Positions 17,301 through 28,599 of a stretch of 64,000 bases of DNA are shown here, in pieces. The stretch lies in contig CM076280.1 in NCBI GenBank assembly GCA_038380795.1, positions 8,667,501 to 8,731,500 of the forward strand, in the 5' to 3' direction. Below the pieces are notes generated by a model. It had not been told where the DNA came from. It was given only the letters and a program-made list of their open reading frames with translations, and ran no database searches. Within the stretch, counting starts at the first letter, position 1, and each line of letters starts with the position of its first letter. This stretch comes from Pyrocephalus nanus. Its lineage: Eukaryota > Chordata > Aves > Passeriformes > Tyrannidae. Position numbers and translations under genes: made by a program.

Positions 17301-18395
17301 GGGCACTGGCCATCAGCGCGTATCCCACTGCCGAGGGCAGCGCCGAGAACATGATGCTGAGCTTGCGGCCCAGGCAGTCGTTGAGCATCATGGTGCTGAG
17401 CCCCCCCGCCGCCGCTCCCAGCGTGAACACCGACTGCGGGGGCACCGAGAGGGGCTGTGGTGAGACCGGGCTCACCCCCTGGCCCTGCCCCGCGCCCCGG
17501 CAGGGACAGCCCCGCTCCTCACCCCGAACCAGGGCGCTGTGTGCTGGTCCAGCCTCAGCGCGGGGCTGGGATGAGCCTCCAGGGCAGGGATGACGGGCGA
17601 GGGGTAAACCAGGGCAAAGCCGAAGCTGAAGTTCCCCAGGACAGCGGCAAACACGGCCAGGTAGAGCCGCTTGTTGTGGAGGCTCCTGAGGGAGGGACGG
17701 AGAGAGAAAAGGATGTGTTGGGCACCCTTATTCCACCCAGCAGAAGTTTAAATTCTATCCTGCAGCTTCCCCCAGCCTTTGCCGAGGCCCTGGTGAAGCC
17801 CGTGGAGGGATTTTCCTGGGGAATGCCTCTGCACAGCCCGGGGCTGGTGGGGTTTCTCTGAGCTCCTGTTTCATGGTGTATAGTGGGACCCTGTCTCCCC
17901 TGGGCACCACTGATCCTTCCCTCTGTGTCAGGCGGTGTTCAGAGGGTTCAACAAATCAAGAAAAGCAGAAGCTGGAGCTGGGTGGCCCCGCAGACCCAGA
18001 TGGCAGCTGGCTCGTCCCGGCAGAGCAGGCAGAAGGTTCTTTCAAAGCCCCCCGTGCCCCCCCAGGCAGGACCTCATGCCCCCCGTGGCAGTCGCAGCCC
18101 CAAATCACACCAACCCATCGGTCTTCCAAGTGGGCTCATCCAGCACCACACACCCTTGGTTAGGACAAGACCCCATCTCAAGGCAGCTTGGAAGGAGCAG
18201 CACCATGAAACAGCTCTTCCACTCAGCTCCCTCCAGCCCAGTGCCCTCGGGATGGGGGGCACAGCCCACCCCGTGGCTCCAACCCGGCTCTTACCGCAGG
18301 TACTCCTTGTCGAGCCTCCTGACAGTGCTCTCGGGGAAGGTCTGGTACGAGGAGCTCGTTTTCCTCACCAGGGGCTCCCGTGCACTCGGATCCAT
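14214..18395 (-). CDS. SLC2A6: SLC2A6, facilitated glucose transporter GLUT6 (complete)
   Basis: GLUT6 is a class III sugar transporter of the major facilitator superfamily, mostly on lysosomal or other internal membranes. Ten coding exons, in gene order: 18395-18295, 17685-17523, 17433-17227, 16679-16580, 16257-16046, 15910-15758, 15405-15297, 15058-14885, 14606-14461 and 14372-14214. They total 1524 bases and encode 507 residues, the length I recall for human GLUT6. Family marks: [20 protein letters not shown] in the first helix, LGRK after helix 2, [16 protein letters not shown] near 230, [17 protein letters not shown] in helix 7, [15 protein letters not shown] in helix 10 and [12 protein letters not shown] near 483. 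A large loop before helix 10 has sequons NST and NQT. The chosen ATG at 18395 has a strong ACCACCATGG context. An in-frame ATG at 18632 would add 79 low-complexity residues and is less likely. One intron uses a GC donor. Confidence 0.97.
14461..14606 (-). CDS. SLC2A6: SLC2A6 coding exon 9
   Basis: The acceptor is CCTGCAG and the donor GTGGGT. The exon encodes [20 protein letters not shown] and [19 protein letters not shown], ending at LPVV. Confidence 0.96.
14885..15058 (-). CDS. SLC2A6: SLC2A6 coding exon 8
   Basis: The acceptor is TCCACAG and the donor GTAAGT. The exon encodes helix 9 ([17 protein letters not shown]), the glycosylated loop with NST and NQT, and [15 protein letters not shown]. 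Confidence 0.96.
15297..15405 (-). CDS. SLC2A6: SLC2A6 coding exon 7
   Basis: The acceptor is TCTGCAG and the donor GTGTGT. The exon encodes [20 protein letters not shown] then [16 protein letters not shown], which includes the second GRK motif (loop 8-9). Confidence 0.95.
15758..15910 (-). CDS. SLC2A6: SLC2A6 coding exon 6
   Basis: The acceptor is CTCCAG and the donor GTGAGC. The exon encodes [20 protein letters not shown] and helix 7 with QQLSG, ending at RTSVIL. Confidence 0.95.
16046..16257 (-). CDS. SLC2A6: SLC2A6 coding exon 5
   Basis: The acceptor is GGCAG and the donor GTGAGG. The exon encodes [40 protein letters not shown] and the central cytosolic loop to SVRKQ. Confidence 0.96.
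16580..16679 (-). CDS. SLC2A6: SLC2A6 coding exon 4 (GC donor)
   Basis: The acceptor is CTGCAG. The exon encodes [20 protein letters not shown] and [13 protein letters not shown]. The only donor that keeps the frame into the next exon (ALG, then LVLDWRW) is GCAAGT at 16579-16574, a GC-AG intron. The nearest match otherwise fits the donor consensus well. Confidence 0.92.
17227..17433 (-). CDS. SLC2A6: SLC2A6 coding exon 3
   Basis: The acceptor is CCGCAG and the donor GTAAAG. The exon encodes helices 2-4: [40 protein letters not shown] and [20 protein letters not shown]. Confidence 0.97.
17523..17685 (-). CDS. SLC2A6: SLC2A6 coding exon 2
   Basis: The acceptor is CTCAG and the donor GTGAGG. 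The exon encodes [20 protein letters not shown] and the rest of helix 1, ending at HTAPWFG. Confidence 0.96.
18295..18395 (-). CDS. SLC2A6: SLC2A6 coding exon 1
   Basis: Encodes the cytosolic N-terminus, [20 protein letters not shown] through KEYLR. The donor is GTAAGA, and the exon leaves in phase 2. It holds the region that carries the sorting motif in human GLUT6. Confidence 0.94.
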
Positions 18396-18600
18396 GGTGG
18401 TGCCTGGTGCCTGTTGTGGTGCCGGTGCTGCTGCGCCCGGGGCGGATGCTGGGGCTGCCCACGGGGAAGGGGAGGAAGAGGCGGCTGAAAACGAAAGGGG
18501 AGAGGCTGCCTGGCCTTGCCTAATCAGAGAAATCTGTGCCTCGTGGGTTTGAGCCTGGCTGGCCCCCGAGAGGAAACTGGGGGGGGCCAGAAAACCAGCA
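18396..18600 (-). promoter_or_regulatory. SLC2A6 5'UTR and proximal promoter
   Basis: The DNA just upstream of the SLC2A6 ATG is GC-rich for about 100 bases, with a GGGGCGG box at 18439-18445, and then falls to background composition. I see no TATA box. The transcription start is not determined. Confidence 0.45.
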
Positions 18601-18610
18601 GGAAAAGGCC

Positions 18611-18643
18611 CATGGGGTGACAATAGCACCATGGGGTGACAAT
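18611..18643. repeat. Short direct duplication, 19-bp period
   Basis: CATGGGGTGACAAT occurs at 18611 and again at 18630, upstream of SLC2A6. Confidence 0.85.
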
Positions 18644-19143
18644 GGTGCCTTAAAGTCTTCAGCCTGTGGCTGCATCGATGCCAAACCCTGTCACTGCAGT
18701 GGCATTTGCGGGGACAATCCTTGCAGAACTGTTTTCACCAGCAGAAATGTCCCTTTGCTAAGGCCATGTCCCTTTGAGGAACTGTGAGACTGGTAAAAAT
18801 GCTCCTTCTCTTTACAAGGGTAAGTTGTGCCTGTGTCAGTCTCCAGAGCCACCCTGGAGAAGGGATTTTCAGAGTAAACCAGAGCTGAGGAAGGAGAGGC
18901 AACAAGAGGGAGGTGAATATGGAGTGGGTGCAGGGAGCAGGTGATGGGGATGAAGAGCACTGATGAAAATGGAAAAGGGACAGTGCATGCAGCTACCAGG
19001 GGCCCCAGGCTGCCCATGGGTGCCTTGGCCCTCTTGCCCTGATCCTCCCAACCCCACAGGGCTCCGGGAGCAGCTCTGTGCTGGGACATCTGCAGGTCCT
19101 GGGGGGCAGCAAGGTCCAAACTCACCCTGTAGGAAAGGGGTGG

Positions 19144-19183
19144 AAAGTAGGGAAAGTGGCCAAAGTAGGGAAAGTGGCCAAAG
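19144..19183. repeat. 18-bp tandem duplication
   Basis: AAAGTAGGGAAAGTGGCC at 19144 is repeated exactly at 19162 and followed by a partial third copy (AAAG). Confidence 0.9.
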
Positions 19184-20369
19184 CCACTGGGATTTAATTA
19201 GCAAAAGATGTATTTCCCTGAACTACTGTAGTGCACCTTTTGTTTCCATCATTCACCTTGGTCCTTGGTGTTTTTGGGACCCACTGGGCGGCTTCTTCAG
19301 CCCCAAGCCTGTGTGGGAGCTGCAGTGATCTTTCAGTGTCAGTCAGGACCTGCTACGTCTTCCCTCCCTGTGAACTGGTTCCCCTTCTGCAACCACCAAG
19401 TGCTGGTGGTTGATCTGTCTGATCCATGCTGGGGATTTACAGCTGACTCAGGCACTCGGGGCTCCAATTTCTCCGCAGGAAGAAAGGTCATGGACTGGGG
19501 GGGGATATCTGGGTGGCAGGCCAGCTCATCCAAAGAATTTCCAGCACCGTGTTGGTCTGAGCAGGCATGTCACAACAGACCTGGAGCTGATCCCTGTACC
19601 CTGGAATCCCCCTCCATCAGCAGATGTCATCGGTCTCATCTGTAGCATCCACTTTGCTCCATGAGCCTGGGTTTGCTCCCACTGCATGGTTTTGCAGCCC
19701 TGAGCTGGAGCAGTGGGATCTCCCTGAAACGTGGAGGGTTATCCAGTTTCTGTGCAGATTTGTCAGCTGCTTCAAGCAGGAAATTACTTTGTTTCTTTGA
19801 AAAGCCTCCAAGCACCTGTAACACCAGGAGGCTCAGGGGGAGCCAGAGCCTGCACTGATCTCAGCTCAGGGCTGAGCCCCCAGACAGGTCTGTTCCTTGG
19901 TGTCCTCTCAGGGAAGGGGGGTCCCTCAGGTGTGGTGTAATAGGTCCTCATGCTGCCTTCCATGTTTTCTTTCTAAAAGTGCAGTCGTGGTAAGGAATGA
20001 AGCACCCACCACCCTATTCCTGCTCCAAATCTCCCTGGGGACTGTCCTGACTTGCTGTGGGTCCTACCAAAACACACAAGGGTGGGTGAGGTGAAGAAGG
20101 AAGACTCTGTGTCACCGATGTCTCTGGTGGGCTGTACTTGACTCAGGGAAGTGGCTTCTGCCCCGTTCCCCACCTCTGCAGCAGCAGCAGGGCTCCAGGT
20201 GCTCGAGGGTGAACTGGGGAGGGATGAGGTGCCCACTTTGGGAAAGAGCAGACCAGCCTGTGGCCAATTAAAGGGCAATCTGGTTTTGCTGAGAGCTGTT
20301 GGCTGCCTTGTCTGGAGTGATGCATTGCTCGGGCTCCCCAGGACCTTCCTCCCCCCCCGACAGCTGTGA

Positions 20370-20560
20370 GATAGATCATGAACATATGCAAAAAAATAAA
20401 CGGCATCAAAGCCACTTGGCAACTCAACTAACCCAATTCATAAATTAATTTCTATTCCTCTTGTGGGGGAGAAATCAGTCACTCCTCAGGGCCGTTCATC
20501 TCTCTCGCTCATCTGGCCACATCTTCCCATAAATCTTCCCGTGTGTCTGAGCTGGTGATT
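20370..20560. promoter_or_regulatory. AT-rich block, candidate conserved non-coding element
   Basis: A compositionally distinct stretch with ATAGATCATGAACATATGC, ATTCATAAATTAATTTC and similar transcription-factor-like words, set in GC-rich DNA. The evidence is composition only. Confidence 0.2.
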
Positions 20561-22857
20561 GCTGGGTCAGGATGCAATAACACCCAGTGCCTGCATCAGG
20601 TCGGGGCAGCCCCGGGGCTGGTTTGCCCTGGGCTGGGGCAGGGATGTTTCTCTCTGCATCGCCCACATCCCCTGAGGCTGGAGCAGAGCCGGTGTTTTGC
20701 AGCACTGTGCTGCTCTGTGGGTGCACGTGGGTGATTTTGGGGATAGGGAGCCACCAGGACAGTGCAGAGGTATGATGGTGACCTGTCTCTTTGCTAAACA
20801 GCACCTGCCAGGTTTCCAGAGCCATCCAGGGGGTGGCTGGAGAGGCACATGGATGGACGGTGGGTGCTTGGTGGGGGCTGGCACCGTGCTGGGTGCACCC
20901 CTGAGGTGTGGTGCTTGTGGAACTGGGGGACTCTGAGCCCAAGAGGCATCTATGGCTGCTGCCCCCACGGCTTTCCAAGACCCTATGGCTTTGCAGAACA
21001 GCGCCCCGTTGCCCCCAGCTCCTGGTGGGCATCGGCACCTGGAGCCCAGGTTAGCTCTTCCAACCAGGCAGACAGAACTCAGCTCTTCCCTGGCTGTAAC
21101 CCTCACCCCACTCCCCCCGCAGAGAAGAAAATCACCACCTTTCAGGCTGCCATCTGTTTATTTTGTTGGACTCTGCACTTGCTGAAATGTCTTTCGATGG
21201 ATGAAGGAACGCAGAGTAGAAGAACAGAGCCTGGCAGGCTGCATGGTGAGTGGAAAATAGTTTTTTTGGGACTTTCTGGAGTTTGAAGGCCCGATGATGG
21301 ATGTGCATGCGAGGGATGGTAATGGCTTTGTAAGTATCAAAACACAGAGCAGAGGAATAACTCTGCCTAATAGACTGAGAAATGTGTGTCAGACAGGATC
21401 CTCTCCGCTCCGACGCGGAGCTGAATGATGGAGTGCTGCGGGGTTTGGGAGCAGAGGCTGGCATGCCTCTAGTGTGTTGGAAAAAAAAGGTACAATTATT
21501 TTTTTTGAAAAAATATTAGATCCTTGCTATGAGTGTGTTGGAAAAGGATGCATCTTGCCTCAGAGTGAGTCTGGAGGAGCCCTGTTTGCAGTGACCCGGG
21601 CAAGGGGCTCGCAGCTGGGCAGGGCTGCTGCTCCCTGTGCCTCCTGGCTCCCCTCTTGCTGCCTTCCCACTCTGCTCCCGGTGTCCAGACCTACTGACAA
21701 AAGTGATGGGTTTATGTGGAAATTTTGTGGGGATAAATATTTGCCTGTCAGCAAGGCTGGGTCAGGGCGTGATTTCTCATGTGACGTTTGGAAATGACAT
21801 TTCCAAACAAAATTAGAATTTTCCCCTGAGGGTATTTGGGTTTTTTATTTTTATTTTTTTTGTTCATAAGTTAGAGAATGGTTGAATTTGGGGGATTTCC
21901 TGGTTGCCATGCAAATGGAAGGGTTGTTCATCTCCCCATGCTTAGAGTGAGTGGTTTTGGTGTCCCACTTCTGACCTGCCTAACCTGGGAGCTGGGATGA
22001 GCCGGAAGACACACATGTGATCTTCGGCAGGGCAGTGAATTTACCAGAAATGGGATATTTTTACCTGCTTGTGGGGCTTTTTTTTTTTTTTTAGTCACAT
22101 GAAATCTTGTGACCCACAACTTCCAGTGCCTGTGGGTACAAGTGAAACTCAGTGGATAAAAAGGTGACTTGGGGGCAAAATCCAGCACTGGGCAAGGTGA
22201 GCTCGGGTGTGGCTGCTGAGATGATCCCTGATGGCTCTCAGTGCCCAGTCCTGATCCAGGATGAGTGAGCACAGGGCTGCACCACAGTGAGTGTGGCAGC
22301 ATCCATGGGAATCCAGCTGAGCCCTGCAGGGATGTCTGCAGGGCAGGCTTGAGGGACTGGCATTATCCCACCCATGACCTATGACCTTGGGAGGACAGTT
22401 CTGCCCTCACCCAGCTCAGCTCACAGCCAGGATGCAGCCCCAGGGGCTAAAAACAAATTATAAGAACGAGCCTAAGAAAGGTTAATTTCTGAAATATCCA
22501 CTACTTCCAAAGGTTTTTGACACCCTGTGTTGGTTGAAAGGTGGCAAGGTAAATAAAATGGTTTTCAAGAAGAACTTTTTAAATATTTTTTTTATATCTC
22601 CAGTTGACATTCTTGAGCTGCTGGGACAGGCCTTGGATTGGTGCCTGTTGCGATGCCACAACCTGTTTTTTTTTGGATCCCCTTTTCCTTGCCGGCTTCT
22701 GCCGGGTATTTTGAAGCAAAGTTCCTTTTCCTCTGATGGCAAGGACTAAATTTCTTTAGTTTAGCTCGGGACACAAATCTCCCCCCTAAAATTCCTGAGA
22801 GCTGCTGCTGCCTTGCTCCTTCCTTGGCTCCGTGCGGGATTTTTTGCCAGTTTAATA

Positions 22858-22863
<6 letters not shown>

Positions 22864-22889
<26 letters not shown>
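22864..22889. repeat. Poly(A) run of 26
   Basis: An uninterrupted A run with no recognisable retroposon sequence on its 5' side. Confidence 0.95.
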
Positions 22890-22896
<7 letters not shown>

Positions 22897-23300
22897 ACAA
22901 AACATATCATTTCCTTGATTTAATGTGAGCCAATTATGGCTCACAGGCTGTTAACTTCATCACCGCTTCTTCCAACAAAGACCTTGGTAAAATAAACCCC
23001 CGCGCCGGCGGAGCGGCGTTGGCAGCCGAGGCGCTGCCGGGACCTGTCGTCCGGCAAAACCTCGGCTGGAGCAGAGGCATTTTATTCACCCCCCCTGCTC
23101 CCAGCTGGAAAAAAAAAAAAAAGCCAATGGCTCTGTCCCACACATGCCCGCTAAAATATCCCACCACTTGTTGTACATCTGCTGACGGATACCAACTGGA
23201 AAGGAGATTAGGGCTCAGACTCCCGCGCTGGGCTGTCTGCCCCTCCTAATGAGGAACAGATTGGAGCCCTCGCCGGCGCGGAGCTGCCTCCAGCGCCCGG
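22890..23300. promoter_or_regulatory. CpG-containing block, candidate regulatory element
   Basis: An AT-rich segment (around 22910-22995) runs straight into a CpG-dense segment (CGCGCCGGCGGAGCGG near 23000, CGCCGGCGCGGAGC near 23270). The surrounding intergenic DNA has few CpGs. It could be a small orphan CpG island. No exon is evident beside it. Confidence 0.25.
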
Positions 23301-25807
23301 AAAATGGCAAAATCAGGAGGGCTGGGGCGGCTGGAGGGTGCCAGGGCATGGGGCAGCGTGGTTGAGCTGTGCCAACAGCCGGGAAGAGCCTGGGCTGGGG
23401 CTGCGTGGGGAGCTGGGGGGTCTGTGGTGGGACACCAGGAGTTGGGGGGCACCTGAGCTGGTGCATGTTTGCAGTCAGGGCTGGCATGGGTACCAGGGAT
23501 GCTCTGTGGGATGCTGTGCACTCCCCAAGGGGGCACCTGCCCCTGCACTGCTCTGCCCATCACCCTCAAATCACAGTGACTGACACACCTTGAGGTGCCC
23601 CTCCAACCTGGGCACTGCTGGCCTAGAGACCTGGAGCTGGGGGGTGCCCAGACACAGTGAAATCCCACATATTATGGGTCACCCTTTGTGTGGGGTTTCC
23701 CAGCTGCTTTGCCTTGGGAAGAAAAATGCTCATGGCATTTAGGGACCATCCCCAGGAGCAAGGTGCTTTTCCTACCCCTGGCTGCAGCCATTTCCCTGGG
23801 GTTTTGCTCTGGGACCTGCAGACCCTGCACCCATTTGCTGGTGACTGCATCCCCATCTCTCAAATTGCTCCATCCCCTGGCTGGGATGCAGCACAGGAAT
23901 GTTAACTTTTTTTTTTTTGTGGCTAATTCGGGGCTTTGGGCAGACCTGGTGCTTCCTTTTCCCTCTCTTCCTCCCCACCACTGGGGCCTGTTTTATTTTA
24001 TGTTTCTTTTCAGCGGCGGTTGAATTGAAAATTAAGATGTGCTGGGATATAATTCCAAATAAAAAGGCCAGTGCATTCCCTGCAGGACCCTTGGTATAAC
24101 TTCCAAGGCACCGTGGTGGTTGTGCAGCCCCGAGTACAGCTCAGCTGTGGGGATGTGTCCCTGTCCCTGTGCTGAGTGAGGGCAGAGGGAAACCCAGCTC
24201 CTTCCCTTTGGCAAAGCATTTTCCAGTGGTGGTGGGGTGGGGATTGCTCATAAATCACTTGGCTTACTGGGAGTTTGGGGATCCAGCCTGTTTGTGTCCT
24301 CACTGAGGAGGGTGATGCTCTCCCAGTTCCCTGCTGTGCATCACCTGCTGAATCTGCCATCGCTGACTCCCTGTGGGATAAGGGATGGGGACAAGGCCGT
24401 GTCCCCACTGGGGCTGTGGCACAGCCGTGGGCAGGCTGGTGTCCAGCTGCCATCCATCCCTGGCCACTGGCAGAGAAGCAGGGCAGAGGAGCAGGATTGC
24501 TGCAGTAGCCTATAAAAAGGCAAAGATGAGCTGGGATTCCCATACAAGAGGGAATGGCAGGCAGCTGTGTCCCCAAAGCAGGAGAATAGGAGTTTCTTAT
24601 AAGTCCATTTTTGCAGGCACCTTTTAACCTGTTTACCCTGCCGACAGAAAATCTCCTGGATAAAATTTGGAGTGAAAGCAGAGACCTGAAAGCACGTTTC
24701 TGCTCCACTGTTGATCTGTAATATGGATAATCTTGTTACAGCCACCTGTTAGTCCTGGAATAAATCTGGAGTGTTCCTGGGCAGATCTTAGTTTATCTTA
24801 TTGGCATAACAGTGCTCTGCCCTATGATCCTGAGATGTCCCCAGCACCCTGGCCCTCAATGGCTTTTTCATTCAAGGTCATTGAAAGAGACACTAAATAC
24901 CTTCAATTGTTCTTAAACAAAAGGAGATTGGAGATTTTTGGAGCTCAAGATGCACCAGGTGGACCAGAATTTTATTCAGGGGCCTCTGGGCCAAGCCCTA
25001 CATACATTAGAAAGAATCTTGAGGCGTCTTCACCACTTTGAGTTCCTCTGAGTGTTATCAGTGGATAGAGGAGAAAAAACTGAAATACTTGTCCCTGCCA
25101 TGGAGGGAGAGTTACAGCCAGCCATGGCCTCAACTCCTTCCCCTTCCCACCAGCTTTGCTGCAGCTCCTCTGGGATTTTATCATTGCACTTTTAAACCCC
25201 ACACGCCGCGTGTCCCCTCCAGCCCCTGAACTCTCCCTCACCTGCCCTCAGCCACCGCAGCAGGTAGGGGCGACCCCTTGCTCCCGAAATTAATTTCCCT
25301 TGGGAAAGCCTCCTAAGCCAGCTCTACATCCCGCTGCCCCCGGGTACCTAACGGGTGAGCCAGACCTTGCAGGAGGATGAGACGGGAGAGCAAGAAGGAG
25401 CAGCGATGGGAGGTGTCACCCCTGCTCGGTCCCTGTCTCCTCCCGGGAGCTCCCTGGAGCATTTGGGTGCCCCGAGCCCCTGGTGCCTGGAGGGGCTCAT
25501 GTGAAAGCCATTAAAAAAGCGTGAGGAAAGGGAGCACGACGGTTGGGAATCGTTTTGTTTGGGTTTCTAAAACGTGCGCATGAAAACACTGTGTGGTTTT
25601 CTGACAAATTTGAACCAGTGCTGCTCAATCCGCTCCAGCGCTGCTACTGTTGATCTAGCAGACTGTAAAGCATTTATTGGAGTTGCTTGAGGCGAACTTA
25701 AGCATCTGTGGAATAACAAGTCCAGGAAGTAATTGCATCCACAAGGAAAATATTTTTATGTATAATTCAGTGACCCATTTTATAAACATTGCGGTTCCAC
25801 CTTGGAC

Positions 25808-25868
25808 TTTTTTTTTTTAATCCTTTTTTTTTTTTTTTTTCTTTTTTTCCCCCTTTATTTTTTTTTTT
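25808..25868. repeat. T-rich low-complexity tract
   Basis: Several T runs are separated by AATCC, C and CCCCC. Confidence 0.9.
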
Positions 25869-27283
25869 GCCTGTGGCTTTCCTTATCCGAGTGTCTAGGG
25901 TTAGGGAGCCGTCCAGGGCTCTGTTTGGTGGCACTGTGTTCAGGGTATGGCATGGAATGGGGCGAAAACTGGAGGGGAAAACCCCTGGTGCTGTGGTGGG
26001 GACAGAGGTCTGGCTCTGAAGGTGGGGGGACGCTGGCACTGGGTGCTCTGGAGAAGCAGGGACGGCGTGGATTTCTCCTGCCGAGCTTGGCAAGCGCAGA
26101 GGAATTGTTTCAGGGCAAGGGCTTTTCTTTCTTCCTTAGCAAACCAGCTTTATGAGAAGATGAGTCACTTCCAGCCTGGGTGGCACAGTGCTCAGCGCAG
26201 GGCTGGGGAGCCAGGAGGCTGTGTGTCCATTTTTGGGGATTTTGGGGGTTTCATTTCCACTGTAATTGCATCCTCTCCCTGATCTTTGTTGCCCCAGTAG
26301 CTCTGTTTGCTCTCACAGCACAGGCAGGAACTGGAAGGAGCCATCACACAAAGGCATTTTAGTGGGGGACTGGCCTGTCCCCTGTCAGCCTGGGCATGGC
26401 CAGTTTGGGGGCCAGCATTAGACACAGGTGTTTAAATGGGTGACAACTTAAAAAACTAGATTTGCTCTAAAAAAAACAAAGTTATAAAAAGATAAAGCCT
26501 CAAAACACCATATTAAAATTGCACTTAATTTTTGTGGGGTTAATACTGGGGGGTTTGTAGGTCCATTGGCACCTCAGCCAGGGTAGAGCTGCCCCTCCTG
26601 GAGTGGAGGGGATGGGTGACACCAGAGCTTACTCCCTCTGTTCCTGCTTTGGCTGCCATGGATTTTTTGGGCATCTTTATCCCTTGGGAGGAATGGAAGT
26701 CTGACTCAGGAATCTCGTGGGCCCCCTTCCTTGCTCTGGCACTGTGGGGAAGTGTCTGACCTCTCCCCAGTGCCTGTGCTGCCAGGATGGACCCTCACCT
26801 CCCATCCCAGCTCCTGCCCTGCTGTCCCTCCCTGTGCACAAGGCATGGCTCGAGGCCAGGCAGGGCTGAAAGTCAGAGGGTGAATCTCAAGTTGGAGGTG
26901 CCAGGCAGAGCCTCCCCTGCTTTTCCTGTTGCTTCCATCGCCCCCAAACTGCTGTGTCCTGCCCAGGGAGCGGCGATGCCAAGGGCAGCCACAGCCCCAG
27001 GGCCAGGCCCCGCTCCAGGAGGGAGAAGAAAACAAAACAAAACAGGCTTGGAAGTAAATATTATCTGAATATAGAGGAACGCGATGTTTCTTCATGCGGG
27101 TTTAGAATTTCTGCCTTTTAACAGCTAACCTTGACTCAGCCAATATCCACAACATGCAGCTCTGGCCAAAATATGCTGGGCCTTAAAGCACCACAACAGC
27201 TGTTTTTCTTGCTAAAATATGACATTAAATTTTTTGGACGGCTGGATGCTTCCTTGATGAAAGTGGAATAAGGGGCTATTTTT

Positions 27284-27324
27284 CCTCTCTCTCTCCTTCT
27301 CTCTCTCTCTCTCTCTCTCTCTCT
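27284..27324. repeat. (CT)n microsatellite
   Basis: A nearly pure CT dinucleotide array with one CCTT interruption. Confidence 0.95.
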
Positions 27325-28599
27325 TCCCCCCTCCAGCCTTTCCTCCTTCCGTGCAGGGCGATAAAGCCCAAGCCTTTGCAGATATCCCGTGTGGGCCGAT
27401 GCGCCCGCGGGGCCGGAGCCCCGGCTGTGCCCCAAGGGAGAGGGGGCTGCTGCTCACTGAGCCCCCCCCTTGTTATTCCTGGATCCCTCCCACGCCCCGG
27501 CAGGACCGACGCCAGCAGCAGTTACAGCCCTGACATCTTGTTTTGCTGATGGTTTGTAGGATGTCAGAAATGTTCTGCCCTGAAAACAAGGGCACCAGCG
27601 TAGGGGGGTGGGGTGAGCTGGGGGTGGAGGGGCTGGTGGGTTTTGTGCTTCAGAACCCTTGTCCTTGCAAAAGGGACGGTTTGGGGCTTTTCAAGGGCTC
27701 CAGCTGCTGTCGGTGGTGTGGGGCAGGAGCCTGGTGGCCACATGTGAGCTGATGCTGGTCCCTGTCCCTGAAATAACCTGTAAATTGGAGAAATTGCCGG
27801 TGGTGTGAGCTGGTGCTGCCTGGGACTTGCCCCACTTTGCCCCGTGAGAGGAGTGAGCGCTTGCACAGGGTTTGGAGCACTGGAAACAGTGCTGCAGTGG
27901 TTTTTGCTTTGGTGGTGTCACCTGGGTACCACCTGACATAACAGGTGCCTTTTTGGACAGCATATCCATGGATGGGCTGCATTTCCCGGGCTGCAGCGGG
28001 CACCGAGATGGGGATTTGCAGAGGAATCACTGCCCTGAGTTGTAAAATACAGGGATGGCCATGGTGGCAGCAGGGGTTTGTGGTGGGATGTGCTCTGGGG
28101 GTGCCAGAGAGGTGGCTCTGATTGTCAACACTGTGGCCACCCACGAGCAGCATGACCCAGTGGCACCTGAATGTGGCTCTGGGGCAGCTCAGGGCTCACT
28201 CATGTGTCATGGGTGACGTGGGCAACATCAGGGTGGAGTGTCTGCTCCCCTCGTTCCCATCCCATCCCCACCTCTGGACAGGCTGTGTTTCCTTGCCCAT
28301 CTCCCTGTGAGATGCTGAGGACAAACTCCCTGCCCTCCACACCTCATCCTCCCCTTCTTTTTCCTTTGGTTAAAGATCGGCTAAATTTTAACGGGAGACA
28401 GAAGAATCTTTAAAGAGGGGAGGTGGGAACCAAACCAGGACAAGGGTTTCACTACCCAGAGCCTCATGGGCTCATGGAATTTGACTGTAGGCTGATCTCA
28501 CAGGCTGATTGATCACCCAGTGAAGTGCAGCGCAGGCAGTGGGGCCGGGCTCAGGTGCTCCAGGTAACTCCAGGTTACCCCTTGCTCCTCTTATTTCCG

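Noticed and set aside
18396..18632. In-frame upstream ATG that would lengthen SLC2A6 by 79 residues
   Set aside because: The added sequence is Ala/Ser/Pro-rich with no family match, and the downstream ATG has a near-perfect Kozak context at the expected N-terminus.
22864..22889. Poly(A) run as the tail of a processed pseudogene or SINE
   Set aside because: No gene-like or SINE-like sequence precedes it and no target-site duplication was seen. It is treated as simple sequence. The A run at 39465 was rejected on the same grounds.
24010..24708. Minus-strand open frame of 232 codons in the gene desert
   Set aside because: There is no recognisable motif, no splice context and no promoter, and composition is like its flanks.
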